From Streptomyces sp. NBC_00820 (lineage in GTDB: Bacteria > Actinomycetota > Actinomycetes > Streptomycetales > Streptomycetaceae), in contig NZ_CP108882.1 in NCBI RefSeq assembly GCF_036347055.1, forward strand, positions 2,245,001 through 2,309,000: a stretch of 64,000 nucleotides of DNA, in the 5' to 3' direction. Under the pieces are notes generated by a model that was not told the DNA's origin, searched no databases, and saw nothing but the letters and a program-made list of their open reading frames with translations. The translations under genes and the position numbers were made by a program. Positions 27,515 through 36,454 of the stretch are shown here, in pieces; within the stretch, counting starts at the first letter, position 1; every line of letters begins with the position of its first letter.

Positions 27515-28309
27515 TCAACTCCCGGCTGACGCAGGGGCGGTGGGCATGCTGACATCGAAGTGCCGCGCGTCGGGAGATGCTTTCATGAGAGCTGTGAGGG
27601 CCCGTGCCTTGGCACGGCCGTTCTCGCCGCTCCCCCAGTCGACCGTGCGGCCGTCGCCGAGCTCCAGTGAGATGGCGTCGTAGGAGCGGACTTTGACGGT
27701 CCGTGTGCCCTTCGCCACTGCGGCCGGCAGGTCCCCGGCCACCCGCACCGCCTCGCGCACCAGCCGGCCGGTGCCGAAGCGCCGGAAGCTGGCGGCGCCC
27801 GAACCGGAGCGGGACGCGGTCATCTCCAGCGTGGGAACGCCCTTGGGCGCCCGGTGGACGGTGGCGAAACGGACGCCGTCGTCGTCGACTTCGACAAAGC
27901 CCCGGGCCTCGCGGACGAGGAGCACGGGGGTGCGCTCGGTGATGTTCAGACTGATGGCGCGCGGCCAGGACCGGACGACGTCGACCGTGTCAACCCGGTG
28001 CAGCCTGCGGCGGATTCGGGCTTCGATGGCGTCCGTGTCGACGGAGACCAGCGGTGCTCCGACCGGCACGGCCGCGGCCGTGCGCACCTCGGCCGGGGTC
28101 AGCACGCGCGTGCCCGAGACCGGGACGCGCCGCACCCGCAGCCACCCGGAGCCGTACAACACCCAGGTGACACCCGCCCCGAGGAGTACCAGGGCCACGG
28201 CCAGGATGACGATCCTACGAAAGCGCGGTGTTCTCCATCGCCGGACGAGCGGCGGGCCGGACGACTCCTGCTGACGTGCACCGCGCTCGGCGGTCGTCGC
28301 TCCGGCCAC
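27515..28309 (-). CDS. ftsQ: Cell division protein FtsQ
   Basis: A 264-residue bitopic divisome protein. Cytoplasmic residues 1-33 precede one membrane span (about 34-54). A POTRA domain (LRVRRVPVSGTRVLTPAEVRTAA) and a beta domain (ITERTPVLLVREARGFVEVDDDG) follow outside. It bridges early and late divisome proteins with FtsL and DivIC. GTG at 28309 (VAGATTAERG) is preferred because GAAAGGG lies about 9 bases upstream; GTG at 28315 is the alternative. Located between murG and ftsZ. Confidence 0.95.
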   Translation of the reverse strand: MAGATTAERGARQQESSGPPLVRRWRTPRFRRIVILAVALVLLGAGVTWVLYGSGWLRVRRVPVSGTRVLTPAEVRTAAAVPVGAPLVSVDTDAIEARIRRRLHRVDTVDVVRSWPRAISLNITERTPVLLVREARGFVEVDDDGVRFATVHRAPKGVPTLEMTASRSGSGAASFRRFGTGRLVREAVRVAGDLPAAVAKGTRTVKVRSYDAISLELGDGRTVDWGSGENGRAKARALTALMKASPDARHFDVSMPTAPASAGS

Positions 28310-28335
28310 GCTCACTGCCCTTTCGTCATACGGTC

Positions 28336-29424
28336 TTAACGGTTCGAGGCGATCGCCTCGTACACCATGCCGACGAGCAGGTCGTCGGCGTCCCGGCGGC
28401 CGAACTCGCCCGCGGCGCGGGACATCTCGTACAGCCGGTGCGGGTCGGCGAGCACGGGCAGCACGTTCTGCTGCAGCCACTCGGGCGTCAGTTCCGCGTC
28501 GTCGACGAGGAGTCCGCCGCCGGCCTTGACCACCGGCTGGGCGTTCAGCCGCTGTTCGCCGTTGCCGATGGGCAGCGGGACGTAGGCGGCCGGGAGTCCG
28601 ACGGCGGAGAGCTCGGCCACGGTCATCGCGCCCGCGCGGCAGAGCATCATGTCGGCCGCGGCGTACGCGAGGTCCATCCGGTCCAGGTAACTTACCGGGA
28701 TGTACGGGGGCATCCCCGGCATCTGGTGCACCTGCGGCAGTTCGTTCTTCGGGCCGACCGCGTGCAGGATCTGGATTCCGGCCTGCTGGAGCCACGGGGC
28801 GACCTGCTGGACCACCTCGTTGAGGCGGCGGGCGCCCTGGGAGCCGCCGGAGACGAGCAGCGTGGGCAGGTTGGGGTCGAGACCGAAGCGCGCGCGGGCC
28901 TCGGGACGGACCGCGGCGCGGTCCAGGGTGGCGATGGAGCGGCGCAGCGGGATGCCGATGTAGCGGGCGTCACGCAGCTTGCTGTCCGGGGTGGAGACGG
29001 CGACCCGGGCTGCGTAGCGCGAGCCGATCTTGTTGGCCAGGCCGGGACGGGCGTTGGCCTCGTGGATCACGATGGGCACACCGAGGCGCTTGGCGGCCAG
29101 GTAGGCGGGCAGGGCGACGTACCCGCCGAAGCCGACCACGGCGTCCGCCTTGGTGCGCTCCAGGATCTGCTCGGTGGCCTTGATCGTGCCGCGCAGCCGG
29201 CCCGGGACGGTGATCAGCTCGGGGGTGGGCTTGCGGGGCAGCGGCACCGCGGGGATGAGCGCCAGCTCGTAGCCACGTTCCGGGACGAGCCTGGTCTCCA
29301 GCCCCCGTTCCGTGCCCAGGGCTGTGATCCCCATGGTCGGGTCCTGCCTGCGCAGGGCGTCCGCGAGGGCGAGCGCGGGCTCGATGTGGCCTGCGGTTCC
29401 CCCGCCGGCGAGTACGACATGCAC
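28336..29424 (-). CDS. murG: UDP-GlcNAc:undecaprenyl-PP-MurNAc-pentapeptide transferase MurG
   Basis: A 362-residue GT-B glycosyltransferase that makes lipid II from lipid I at the inner face of the membrane. The N-terminal loop is [21 protein letters not shown]. The second-domain donor-binding region has [15 protein letters not shown] and [27 protein letters not shown]. Length is typical. ATG at 29424 is 6 bases after the ftsW stop codon, so it is cotranslated with ftsW, which handles the next step. Confidence 0.98.
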   Translation of the reverse strand: MHVVLAGGGTAGHIEPALALADALRRQDPTMGITALGTERGLETRLVPERGYELALIPAVPLPRKPTPELITVPGRLRGTIKATEQILERTKADAVVGFGGYVALPAYLAAKRLGVPIVIHEANARPGLANKIGSRYAARVAVSTPDSKLRDARYIGIPLRRSIATLDRAAVRPEARARFGLDPNLPTLLVSGGSQGARRLNEVVQQVAPWLQQAGIQILHAVGPKNELPQVHQMPGMPPYIPVSYLDRMDLAYAAADMMLCRAGAMTVAELSAVGLPAAYVPLPIGNGEQRLNAQPVVKAGGGLLVDDAELTPEWLQQNVLPVLADPHRLYEMSRAAGEFGRRDADDLLVGMVYEAIASNR

Positions 29425-29430
29425 CGAAAT

Positions 29431-30792
29431 TCACCGCTCTCCGGACGTACGCGCCACCGAGGCACGCCGTCTCATCGTGTTCCATCTCCGAGACCCCCGC
29501 TCGACACCGGGGCCTCCAGTCCGCTTTCTACCAAAGCGGGGTTGCCGCATCGCAAGCGCCGCCCGCGCAGCGGGCTCGTCGCGTGCGAAGGCGATCAGCA
29601 GCCCGATGGCGAACATGGCAGGCAGCAGGGCGGACCCTCCGTAGGAGAACAGCGGGAGCGGGACGCCGGCGATCGGCAGCAGGCCGAGCACCGCACCGAT
29701 GTTGATCACCGCCTGGGCGGTGATCCAGGTGGTCACGCCTCCCGCGGCGTACCTCACGAAGGGGTCCTCCGTGCGTCCGGCCACGCGGATACCCGCATAG
29801 CCTAGAGCCGCGAACAGGGCGAGCACCGACAGCGTCCCCGCCAGGCCCAGTTCCTCACCGGTGACGGCGAAGATGAAGTCGGTGTGGGCTTCGGGGAGTT
29901 GGCCCCATTTTTCCACACTCGCACCGAGCCCGGATCCGAACAGTCCGCCCGAGGCCAGCGCGTAGATTCCGTGCACGGCCTGCCAGCAGTCGGTGACGCC
30001 GGCCTTGGGCTCGGTGGCGCCGATGCAGGCGAGGCGGGCCATCCGGTTGGGGCTGGTCTTGATGAGGAGCACACCGATCGCACCGGCGACCGACAGCACC
30101 CCGACGAACAGCCGGGTCGGGGCTCCCGCCAGCCACAGCAGGCCGAACAGGATCGCGGTGAGGATGATCGCCGTACCCATGTCGCCGCCGAGCATGATCA
30201 GCCCGAGCAGCAGGAAGGCCACCGGCACGAGCGGAACCAGCATGTGCTTCCACTGGGCCAGCAGCCGCTTCTCCTGCTTGCGGGCGATCAGGTCCGCGCC
30301 CCACAGCACCAGCGCGAGCTTGCCGAACTCGCTGGGCTGGACCAGGAAGGAACCGCCGAGGGAGATCCAGTTCTGGTTGCCGTTGATCGACACGCCTATC
30401 CCGGGGACCTGCACCAGGGCCATCATGAAGACGGCTCCGGCCAGGATCGGGTAGGCCAGCGCCCGGTGCAGCTTCACCGGCATGCGGGCGGCGGCGAACA
30501 TCAGCGTCCCGCCCATGAGCGCGGCCAGGAACTGCTTGCGGAAGAAGAAGGAGCCGGGCAGGGAGAGCTGCAGCGCGGTGATCTGGGAGGCCGAGTAGAC
30601 CATCACCAGGCCCAGCACGGTGATCAGCAGGCTGCCGCCGAGGATCAGGTAGTAGGCGGTCAGCGGGCGGTCCCAGGCCTTGTGCGCACGCGTGTGGAGC
30701 CGTCGCAGGGGATTGTCCCGCGCCTGCCGGGCTACGGCGGGACGGCGGGACGCCCGCTGCACGGGTGGCCCGCCGGTACGGCTACCGGCCAT
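29431..30792 (-). CDS. ftsW: SEDS peptidoglycan glycosyltransferase FtsW
   Basis: A 453-residue polytopic SEDS glycosyltransferase that polymerises lipid II at septa with the FtsI transpeptidase. About ten membrane spans are visible. Family segments include VMVYSAS near residue 64, GGSFLVQPSEFGKLALVLW, LGGDMGTA, HTDFIFAVTGEELGL (with the Asp of the SEDS catalytic site) and LPLFSYGGSALLPAM near the end. Basic cytoplasmic ends flank the membrane part. ATG at 30792 has GGAGG 5 bases upstream; longer frames to 30900 lack support. Confidence 0.97.
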   Translation of the reverse strand: MAGSRTGGPPVQRASRRPAVARQARDNPLRRLHTRAHKAWDRPLTAYYLILGGSLLITVLGLVMVYSASQITALQLSLPGSFFFRKQFLAALMGGTLMFAAARMPVKLHRALAYPILAGAVFMMALVQVPGIGVSINGNQNWISLGGSFLVQPSEFGKLALVLWGADLIARKQEKRLLAQWKHMLVPLVPVAFLLLGLIMLGGDMGTAIILTAILFGLLWLAGAPTRLFVGVLSVAGAIGVLLIKTSPNRMARLACIGATEPKAGVTDCWQAVHGIYALASGGLFGSGLGASVEKWGQLPEAHTDFIFAVTGEELGLAGTLSVLALFAALGYAGIRVAGRTEDPFVRYAAGGVTTWITAQAVINIGAVLGLLPIAGVPLPLFSYGGSALLPAMFAIGLLIAFARDEPAARAALAMRQPRFGRKRTGGPGVERGSRRWNTMRRRASVARTSGER

Positions 30793-30859
30793 GAACGCCT
30801 CCAGTGAACGTCGACCGTCCCACGCGTCCCTCCCAAGATCCGCCCGGCGGGCGGCCGGG

Positions 30860-32287
30860 TCAGGCGCCGAGTTCGCGGACCGCCGCCGCGAACGCGTCAC
30901 CGCGCTGGTTGTAGTTGGTGAACATGTCCATGGAAGCGCAGGCCGGGGCCAGCAGCACCGTGTCGCCGGACCGGGCCAGCCGCTTCGCCTCCGTCACCGC
31001 CTGGAGCATCGCCCCAGTGTCGGTCCGGTCGAGGTCGACGACGGGTACTTCCGGGGCGTGTCGCGCGAGGGCCTCGCGGATCAGCTCGCGGTCGGCGCCC
31101 ATCAGGACGGCGGCGCGCAGCCGCTTCGCGGACTTGGCGACCAGCTCGTCGAAGACGGCGCCCTTCGCCAGACCGCCCGCAATCCATACGATCGACTCAT
31201 ATGCCGCCAACGAGGCTTCCGCGGCGTGGGTGTTGGTCGCCTTGGAGTCGTCCACGTACGCCACGCCGTCGAGGTCGGCGACGTGCTCGATGCGGTGGGG
31301 GTCGGGCCGGAAGGCCCGCAGGCCGTCGCGTACGGCAGTGGCGGGCACCCCGAAGGAGCGCGCGAGGGCCGCCGCGGCAAGGGCGTTGGCGATGTTGTGC
31401 GGCACCGGCGGGTTGACGTCACAGACCTCGGCCAGCTCCTGCGCGTTCTTGTGCCGCATCTCCACGAAGGCCCGGTCGATCAGGAGACCTTCCACCACGC
31501 CGAGTTGTGAGGGACCGGGGGTGCCGAGGGTGAACCCGACGGCCCGGCAGCCCTCCTCGACGTCGGCCTCGCGCACCAGGTCCTCGGTGAGGCTGTCGGC
31601 CACGTTGTAGACGCAGGCGACCTTGTTGCCCTCGTAGATGCGGCCCTTGTCGGCCGCGTAGGCCTCCATGGAGCCGTGCCAGTCGAGGTGGTCGGGCGCG
31701 AGGTTGAGCACGGCGCCGGAGTAGGCGCGCAGCGAGGGGGCCCAGTGCAGCTGGTAGCTGGACAGTTCGACGGCGAGCACGTCGTAGCGCTCCTCGCCGA
31801 GGACCGCGTCCAGCAGGGAGACGCCGATGTTGCCGACCGCGGCCGTGCGCAGGCCCGCCGCCTTCAGGATGGAGGCGAGCATCCGCACGGTCGTGGTCTT
31901 GCCGTTGGTGCCCGTGACGGCCAGCCAGGGGGCCGCGTCGGGCCCCCTGAGGCGCCAGGCCAGCTCGACGTCGCCCCAGATGGGCACGCCCGCCTTCCCG
32001 GCCGCCAGGAACAGCGGCTTGTCGGGCTTCCAGCCGGGCGCGGTGACGATCAGCTCGGTGCCCTCGGGCAGGGTGTCGCCGTCGCCGAGGCGCACGGTGA
32101 CACCGAGCGCCTGAAGCTCCGCGGCCTGCTCCCGCGCACGGGCGTCGTCGCCGTCGTTGACGACCGTGACGACCGCCCCGCGCTCGTGCAGCGCTCTCGC
32201 CGCCGGGACGCCGGAGACGCCGAGCCCGGCGACGGTGACGTGCTTGCCGTGGAACTCCGAAGACCCTGAAGGCACCGAGGAGGTCAC
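30860..32287 (-). CDS. murD: UDP-MurNAc-L-alanine:D-glutamate ligase MurD
   Basis: A 475-residue Mur ligase adding D-Glu to UDP-MurNAc-L-Ala. The N-terminal Rossmann-like domain reads VTVAGLGVSGVPAARAL. The ATP loop is VTGTNGKTTTVRML, and the ligase signature follows in ELSSYQLHWAP and LNLAPDHLDWHGSMEAYAADK. The C-terminal domain contains YVDDSKATNTHAAEASL. GTG at 32287 overlaps the mraY stop codon (GTGA), matching other junctions in this cluster; ATG at 32302 (MGSGQ) is a possible alternative. Confidence 0.97.
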   Translation of the reverse strand: MTSSVPSGSSEFHGKHVTVAGLGVSGVPAARALHERGAVVTVVNDGDDARAREQAAELQALGVTVRLGDGDTLPEGTELIVTAPGWKPDKPLFLAAGKAGVPIWGDVELAWRLRGPDAAPWLAVTGTNGKTTTVRMLASILKAAGLRTAAVGNIGVSLLDAVLGEERYDVLAVELSSYQLHWAPSLRAYSGAVLNLAPDHLDWHGSMEAYAADKGRIYEGNKVACVYNVADSLTEDLVREADVEEGCRAVGFTLGTPGPSQLGVVEGLLIDRAFVEMRHKNAQELAEVCDVNPPVPHNIANALAAAALARSFGVPATAVRDGLRAFRPDPHRIEHVADLDGVAYVDDSKATNTHAAEASLAAYESIVWIAGGLAKGAVFDELVAKSAKRLRAAVLMGADRELIREALARHAPEVPVVDLDRTDTGAMLQAVTEAKRLARSGDTVLLAPACASMDMFTNYNQRGDAFAAAVRELGA

Positions 32288-33357
32288 TTGTCCGCTGCCC
32301 ATCCCGCGTAGAAGAGGCCCAGTCCGACGATCACGCAGATGCCCTGGATGATCCAGAAACGGACCACCACGAGAACCTCGGACCAGCCCTTGAGTTCGAA
32401 GTGATGCTGGAGTGGTGCCATCCGGAAGACGCGCTTGCCGGTGAGCCGGAAGGAGCCGACCTGGATGACGACCGACATGGTGATGAGGACGAACAGACCG
32501 CCCATGATGGCCACCAGCAGCTCCGTGCGGGAGAGGATGGCCAGGCCGGTGAGGACACCGCCGAGGGCGAGCGAACCGGTGTCTCCCATGAAGATCTTCG
32601 CCGGCGAGGTGTTCCACCACAGGAAGCCCAGGCAGGAGCCCATCAGGGCGGAGGCGATCACGGCGAGGTCGAGCGGGTCGCGCACCTCGTAACAGGCGGC
32701 CGGGTTGGTCAGCGTCATCGCGTTGGCGCAGGACTCCTGGAACTGCCAGACGCCGATGAACGTGTAGGCGCCGAAGACGAGGACGGAGGCGCCGGTGGCG
32801 AGGCCGTCCAGACCGTCGGTCAGGTTCACGCCGTTCGACATCGCCAGGATCATGAAGAGCGCCCAGACGACGAAGAGCACCGGGCCGATCGACCAGCCGA
32901 AGTCCGTGATGAACGACAGCTTGGTGGAGGCCGGGGTGTTGCCCCGGTTGTCGGCGAACATCAGCGACAGCACCGCGAAGGCGATGCCGACGGTGAGCTG
33001 GCCGGCCATCTTCGCCTTGGCCCGCAGACCCAGCGAACGCCGCTTGACGATCTTGATGTAGTCGTCCAGGAAGCCGACCAGGCCCATGCCGAACATCAGC
33101 CCCAGGACCAGCAGTCCGGAGTAGGTGGGCGGGTAGCCGGTGATGAGCTTGCTCAGGAAGTACGCGGCGATCGTCGCCAGGATGAAGGCGATACCGCCCA
33201 TCGTGGGCGTACCGCGCTTGCTGGCGTGCTCGCGCGGGCCGTCGTCACGGATGTACTGGCCGTAGCCCTTGCGGGCCAGGAGCTTGATCAGCAGCGGAGT
33301 GCCGACCAGGGTCAGGAAGAGGCCAATGACTCCTGAGAACAGGATCTGCTTCATCAT
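32284..33357 (-). CDS. mraY: Phospho-MurNAc-pentapeptide transferase MraY
   Basis: A 357-residue polytopic enzyme that transfers phospho-MurNAc-pentapeptide to undecaprenyl phosphate, forming lipid I. About ten membrane spans. Family motifs: GTPTMGGIAF near residue 50, FLDDYIKIVKRRSLGLRAKAKM, NLTDGLDGLATG with the active-site Asp residues, GDTGSLALGG, and MAPLQHHFELKGWSE. ATG at 33357 overlaps the murF stop codon by 4 bases, and its own stop overlaps murD. Confidence 0.98.
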   Translation of the reverse strand: MMKQILFSGVIGLFLTLVGTPLLIKLLARKGYGQYIRDDGPREHASKRGTPTMGGIAFILATIAAYFLSKLITGYPPTYSGLLVLGLMFGMGLVGFLDDYIKIVKRRSLGLRAKAKMAGQLTVGIAFAVLSLMFADNRGNTPASTKLSFITDFGWSIGPVLFVVWALFMILAMSNGVNLTDGLDGLATGASVLVFGAYTFIGVWQFQESCANAMTLTNPAACYEVRDPLDLAVIASALMGSCLGFLWWNTSPAKIFMGDTGSLALGGVLTGLAILSRTELLVAIMGGLFVLITMSVVIQVGSFRLTGKRVFRMAPLQHHFELKGWSEVLVVVRFWIIQGICVIVGLGLFYAGWAADK

Positions 33358-34760
33358 CGGGCTGCGACCTCACCCTCGGTGCCGTTCTCGATCAGCGCCT
33401 GAGCCACGCTTTCGAGCCCGATCGACCGGGACGCCTTCACGAGTACGACGTCTCCCGGGCGCAACTCGCTGCGCAACAGGTCGACCGCCGCCTGTGCGTC
33501 GGACACGTGCACCGACTCCTCACCCCACGAACCCTCGTTATATGCGCCCAGTTGCAGCCAGGAGGCCTCAATCCCCCCGACCGCGACGAGCTTGCTGACG
33601 TTGAGCCGGACGGCGAGCCGTCCGACGGCGTCGTGCTCGGCGAGCGCCTCGTCCCCCAGCTCGGCCATCTTGCCGAGCACGGCCCACGTACGCCGCCCGT
33701 TGCCCATGGCCGCGAGTGCCCTGAGGGCGGCCCGCATGGACTCGGGGTTGGCGTTGTAGGCGTCGTTGACGATGGTCACGCCGTCCGGGCGCTCGGTGAC
33801 CTCCATGCGCCAGCGGGAGAGGGAGCCCGCCTCGGAGAGCGCGGTGGCGATCTCGTCCACGGGCATGCCCAGCTCATGGGCGACGGCGGCCGCGGCGAGC
33901 GCGTTCGACACGTGGTGCTCACCGTACAGGCGCATGGTCACATCGCTTGCACCGGAGGGTGTGTGAAGCCTGAAGGAAGGCTGTCCGCTGTCCGTGAGTC
34001 GCACGTTCTCGGCACGTACGTCCGCTTCGGCCGACTCTCCGAAAAGGACCACCTTCGCCTTGGTACGGGTGGCCATGGCGCGGACCAGCGGGTCGTCGGC
34101 GTTGAGGATCGCGGCACCGTCCTCGGGCAGGGACTCGACGAGCTCACCCTTGGCCTGGGCGATCTGCTCGCGGCCGCCGAACTCGCCGATGTGGGCGCTG
34201 CCGACGTTGAGGACCAGGCCGACCTTCGGCGGGGTGAGGCCGGTGAGGTAGCGGATGTGCCCGATGCCGCGGGCGCCCATCTCCAGCACGAGGAACTTCG
34301 TCTCCTCGGTGGCGGACAGGGCGGTCAGCGGCAGCCCGATCTCGTTGTTGAGCGAGCCGGGCGTGAACACGGTCGGCGCGTGCCGCTGGAGCACCTGGGC
34401 GATGAGGTCCTTGGTGCTGGTCTTGCCGGCCGAGCCGGTCAGCGCGACGAGGGTCGCGCCGAGCCGCTGGACGACATGGCGGGCGAGGGCGCCGAGCGCG
34501 GTCTGCACGTCGTCGACGACGATCGCGGGCACGCCGACGGGGCGCGACGCCAGTACGGCGACCGCGCCCGCGTCCGTGACGGCCCGCGCGAAGTCGTGGC
34601 CGTCCACGCGCTCACCGGTGAACGCGGCGAATAGGCTGCCGGGCACCACCTCACGTGAGTCCCGGACGACGGGTCCCGTGACCTGCGCGGACGGATCCGG
34701 TATGTCGTGTGTCTGCCCGCCGACGACTGCTGCGATCTCGGCGAGGGAGAGGGCGATCAC
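33354..34760 (-). CDS. murF: UDP-MurNAc-tripeptide:D-Ala-D-Ala ligase MurF
   Basis: A 468-residue Mur ligase that adds D-Ala-D-Ala to the tripeptide precursor. The substrate domain begins IALSLAEIAAVVGG and contains VVRDSREVVPGSLFAAF. The ATP-binding loop is VALTGSAGKTSTKDLIAQ, followed by GSLNNEIGLPLTALS, VLEMGARGIGHI and the C-terminal IVNDAYNANPESMRAALRAL. GTG at 34760 is preceded by AGGGA at 8 bases and lies 4 bases past the murE stop codon. Its stop overlaps mraY. Confidence 0.97.
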   Translation of the reverse strand: MIALSLAEIAAVVGGQTHDIPDPSAQVTGPVVRDSREVVPGSLFAAFTGERVDGHDFARAVTDAGAVAVLASRPVGVPAIVVDDVQTALGALARHVVQRLGATLVALTGSAGKTSTKDLIAQVLQRHAPTVFTPGSLNNEIGLPLTALSATEETKFLVLEMGARGIGHIRYLTGLTPPKVGLVLNVGSAHIGEFGGREQIAQAKGELVESLPEDGAAILNADDPLVRAMATRTKAKVVLFGESAEADVRAENVRLTDSGQPSFRLHTPSGASDVTMRLYGEHHVSNALAAAAVAHELGMPVDEIATALSEAGSLSRWRMEVTERPDGVTIVNDAYNANPESMRAALRALAAMGNGRRTWAVLGKMAELGDEALAEHDAVGRLAVRLNVSKLVAVGGIEASWLQLGAYNEGSWGEESVHVSDAQAAVDLLRSELRPGDVVLVKASRSIGLESVAQALIENGTEGEVAAR

Positions 34761-34764
34761 AAGT

Positions 34765-36420
34765 TCATCCCTGGGTCTTCTGGATAGCTTCGCAAAGCAC
34801 CTGGCGGTCGTCGAAGGGACGGACCACGCCGGCGATGTCCTGGCCCTGCTCGTGGCCCTTGCCCGCGACCAGCACGGTGTCGCCGGGAGCGGCCCGGCCC
34901 ACGACGGCGGCGATGGCGGCGGCCCGGTCCTCGAAGAGGAGCACCTCGCCACGCTCGTGCGCGGGCACGGAGGCCGCGCCCTGGAGCATGGTCGCGAGGA
35001 TCGCGAGGGGGTCCTCGGAGCGGGGGTTGTCGGAGGTGAGTACGGCCGTGTCGGCGAGCCGGGCTGCGGCGGCGCCCATCGGGGCGCGCTTGGTCTGGTC
35101 GCGGTCGCCGCCGCAGCCCAGGACGATGTGCAGGCGCCCCTTGGTCACCTTGCGCAGCGCCTTGAGCACCGACTCGACCGCGTCGGTCTTGTGGGCGTAG
35201 TCGACGACCGCGAGGTAGGGCTGCCCGGCGTCCACGCGCTCCAGGCGGCCGGGGACGCCCGGGACGGCGGCGATGCCGTCGGCGGCGGTCTGCGGGTCGA
35301 GGCCGGCCGCGGCGAGGGCGACCAGGGCGGCGAGGGTGTTCGCCACGTTGAAGGGGCCCGCCAGCGGCGACCTGGCGTGCACGCGCTCGCCGCTCGGGCC
35401 GACGGCGGTGAACGTCGAGTCCATGGGCCCGATCTGGACGTCCTCGGCGCGCCAGTCGGCGTCGGGGTGGCCCTCGGCGGAGAAGGTGACGACGGGTACG
35501 GTCGCCTCCTTCGCGAGCCGGCGGCCGTACTCGTCGTCGACGTTGACGACGCCGAGCCTGCTGCGCCGCGGGGTGAACAGCTGCGCCTTGGCCCGGAAGT
35601 AGTCCTCCATGTCGGAGTGAAACTCCATGTGTTCCGGGCTGAGGTTGTTGAACACGGCGATGTCGAAGACGCAGCCGTCGACCCGGCCGAGGACCAGCGC
35701 GTGGCTGGAGACCTCCATGGCGACCGCCTCGACTCCGCGCTCGCGCATGACGGCGAACAGGGCCTGCAGGTCGGTGGCTTCGGGGGTGGTGCGCTCGGAC
35801 TTGATGCGCTCCTCGCCGACGCGCATCTCGACGGTGCCGATGAGGCCGGTCTCGCGGGTGGTCCGCAGTCCGCCCTCGACCAGGTACGCGGTGGTGGTCT
35901 TGCCGGAGGTGCCGGTGATGCCGATCTGGAGCAGGTCCCTGCCGGGACGGCCGTAGATCGTGGCCGCCAGTTCGCCCATCAGCGCGCGCGGGTCGCCGAC
36001 GACGAGGACCGGCAGTCCGGTCGCGGCGGCGCGTTCGGCGCCCGTCGGGTCGGTGAGCACGGCGACCGCGCCGAGGCCGGCGGCCTGGGTGACGAAGTCG
36101 GCGCCGTGCATGCGGGCGCCCGGGAGGGCGGCGTACAGGTCGCCGGGGCGGACGGCGCGCGAGTCGTGGGTGATCCCCGTGACCTCGGCGGAGCCGGCCG
36201 GAGCGGTGGCACCCAGCTGATCGGCCAGCTCCGCGAGGGGTGTGGCGGAGACCTGAACCGGTCGCGGCGGTCCCGGATATGTCACGGAAGCGCCCTTCTG
36301 GGTGGTTTGGGACTGATCAGCGTGTGGCACGGCCGTGAGCGTACCGGGCGTACCCGCTCCGGGGCGAAGCGAGGGGCTCGGGGTGCCCTGATTCCCGGGG
36401 TCCGGGGTGATCGTTGTCAC
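34765..36420 (-). CDS. murE: UDP-MurNAc-tripeptide synthetase MurE (diaminopimelate-adding)
   Basis: A 551-residue Mur ligase adding diaminopimelate. The N-terminal domain (ITHDSRAVRPGDLYAALPG) is followed by the P-loop GITGTSGKTTTAYLVEGGL, then EVSSHALVLGRVDGCVFDIAVFNNLSPEHMEFH and the C-terminal DNPR motif in LTSDNPRSEDP, which contacts diaminopimelate. Streptomyces walls contain the LL isomer, so the enzyme should accept LL-DAP. About 60 N-terminal residues are a Pro/Thr-rich extension. GTG at 36420 has AGGAA upstream; 34 bases after ftsI. Confidence 0.97.
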   Translation of the reverse strand: MTTITPDPGNQGTPSPSLRPGAGTPGTLTAVPHADQSQTTQKGASVTYPGPPRPVQVSATPLAELADQLGATAPAGSAEVTGITHDSRAVRPGDLYAALPGARMHGADFVTQAAGLGAVAVLTDPTGAERAAATGLPVLVVGDPRALMGELAATIYGRPGRDLLQIGITGTSGKTTTAYLVEGGLRTTRETGLIGTVEMRVGEERIKSERTTPEATDLQALFAVMRERGVEAVAMEVSSHALVLGRVDGCVFDIAVFNNLSPEHMEFHSDMEDYFRAKAQLFTPRRSRLGVVNVDDEYGRRLAKEATVPVVTFSAEGHPDADWRAEDVQIGPMDSTFTAVGPSGERVHARSPLAGPFNVANTLAALVALAAAGLDPQTAADGIAAVPGVPGRLERVDAGQPYLAVVDYAHKTDAVESVLKALRKVTKGRLHIVLGCGGDRDQTKRAPMGAAAARLADTAVLTSDNPRSEDPLAILATMLQGAASVPAHERGEVLLFEDRAAAIAAVVGRAAPGDTVLVAGKGHEQGQDIAGVVRPFDDRQVLCEAIQKTQG

Positions 36421-36454
36421 GAGTTCGTTCCTGGGTCTCTCAGGGGGGCGCTGA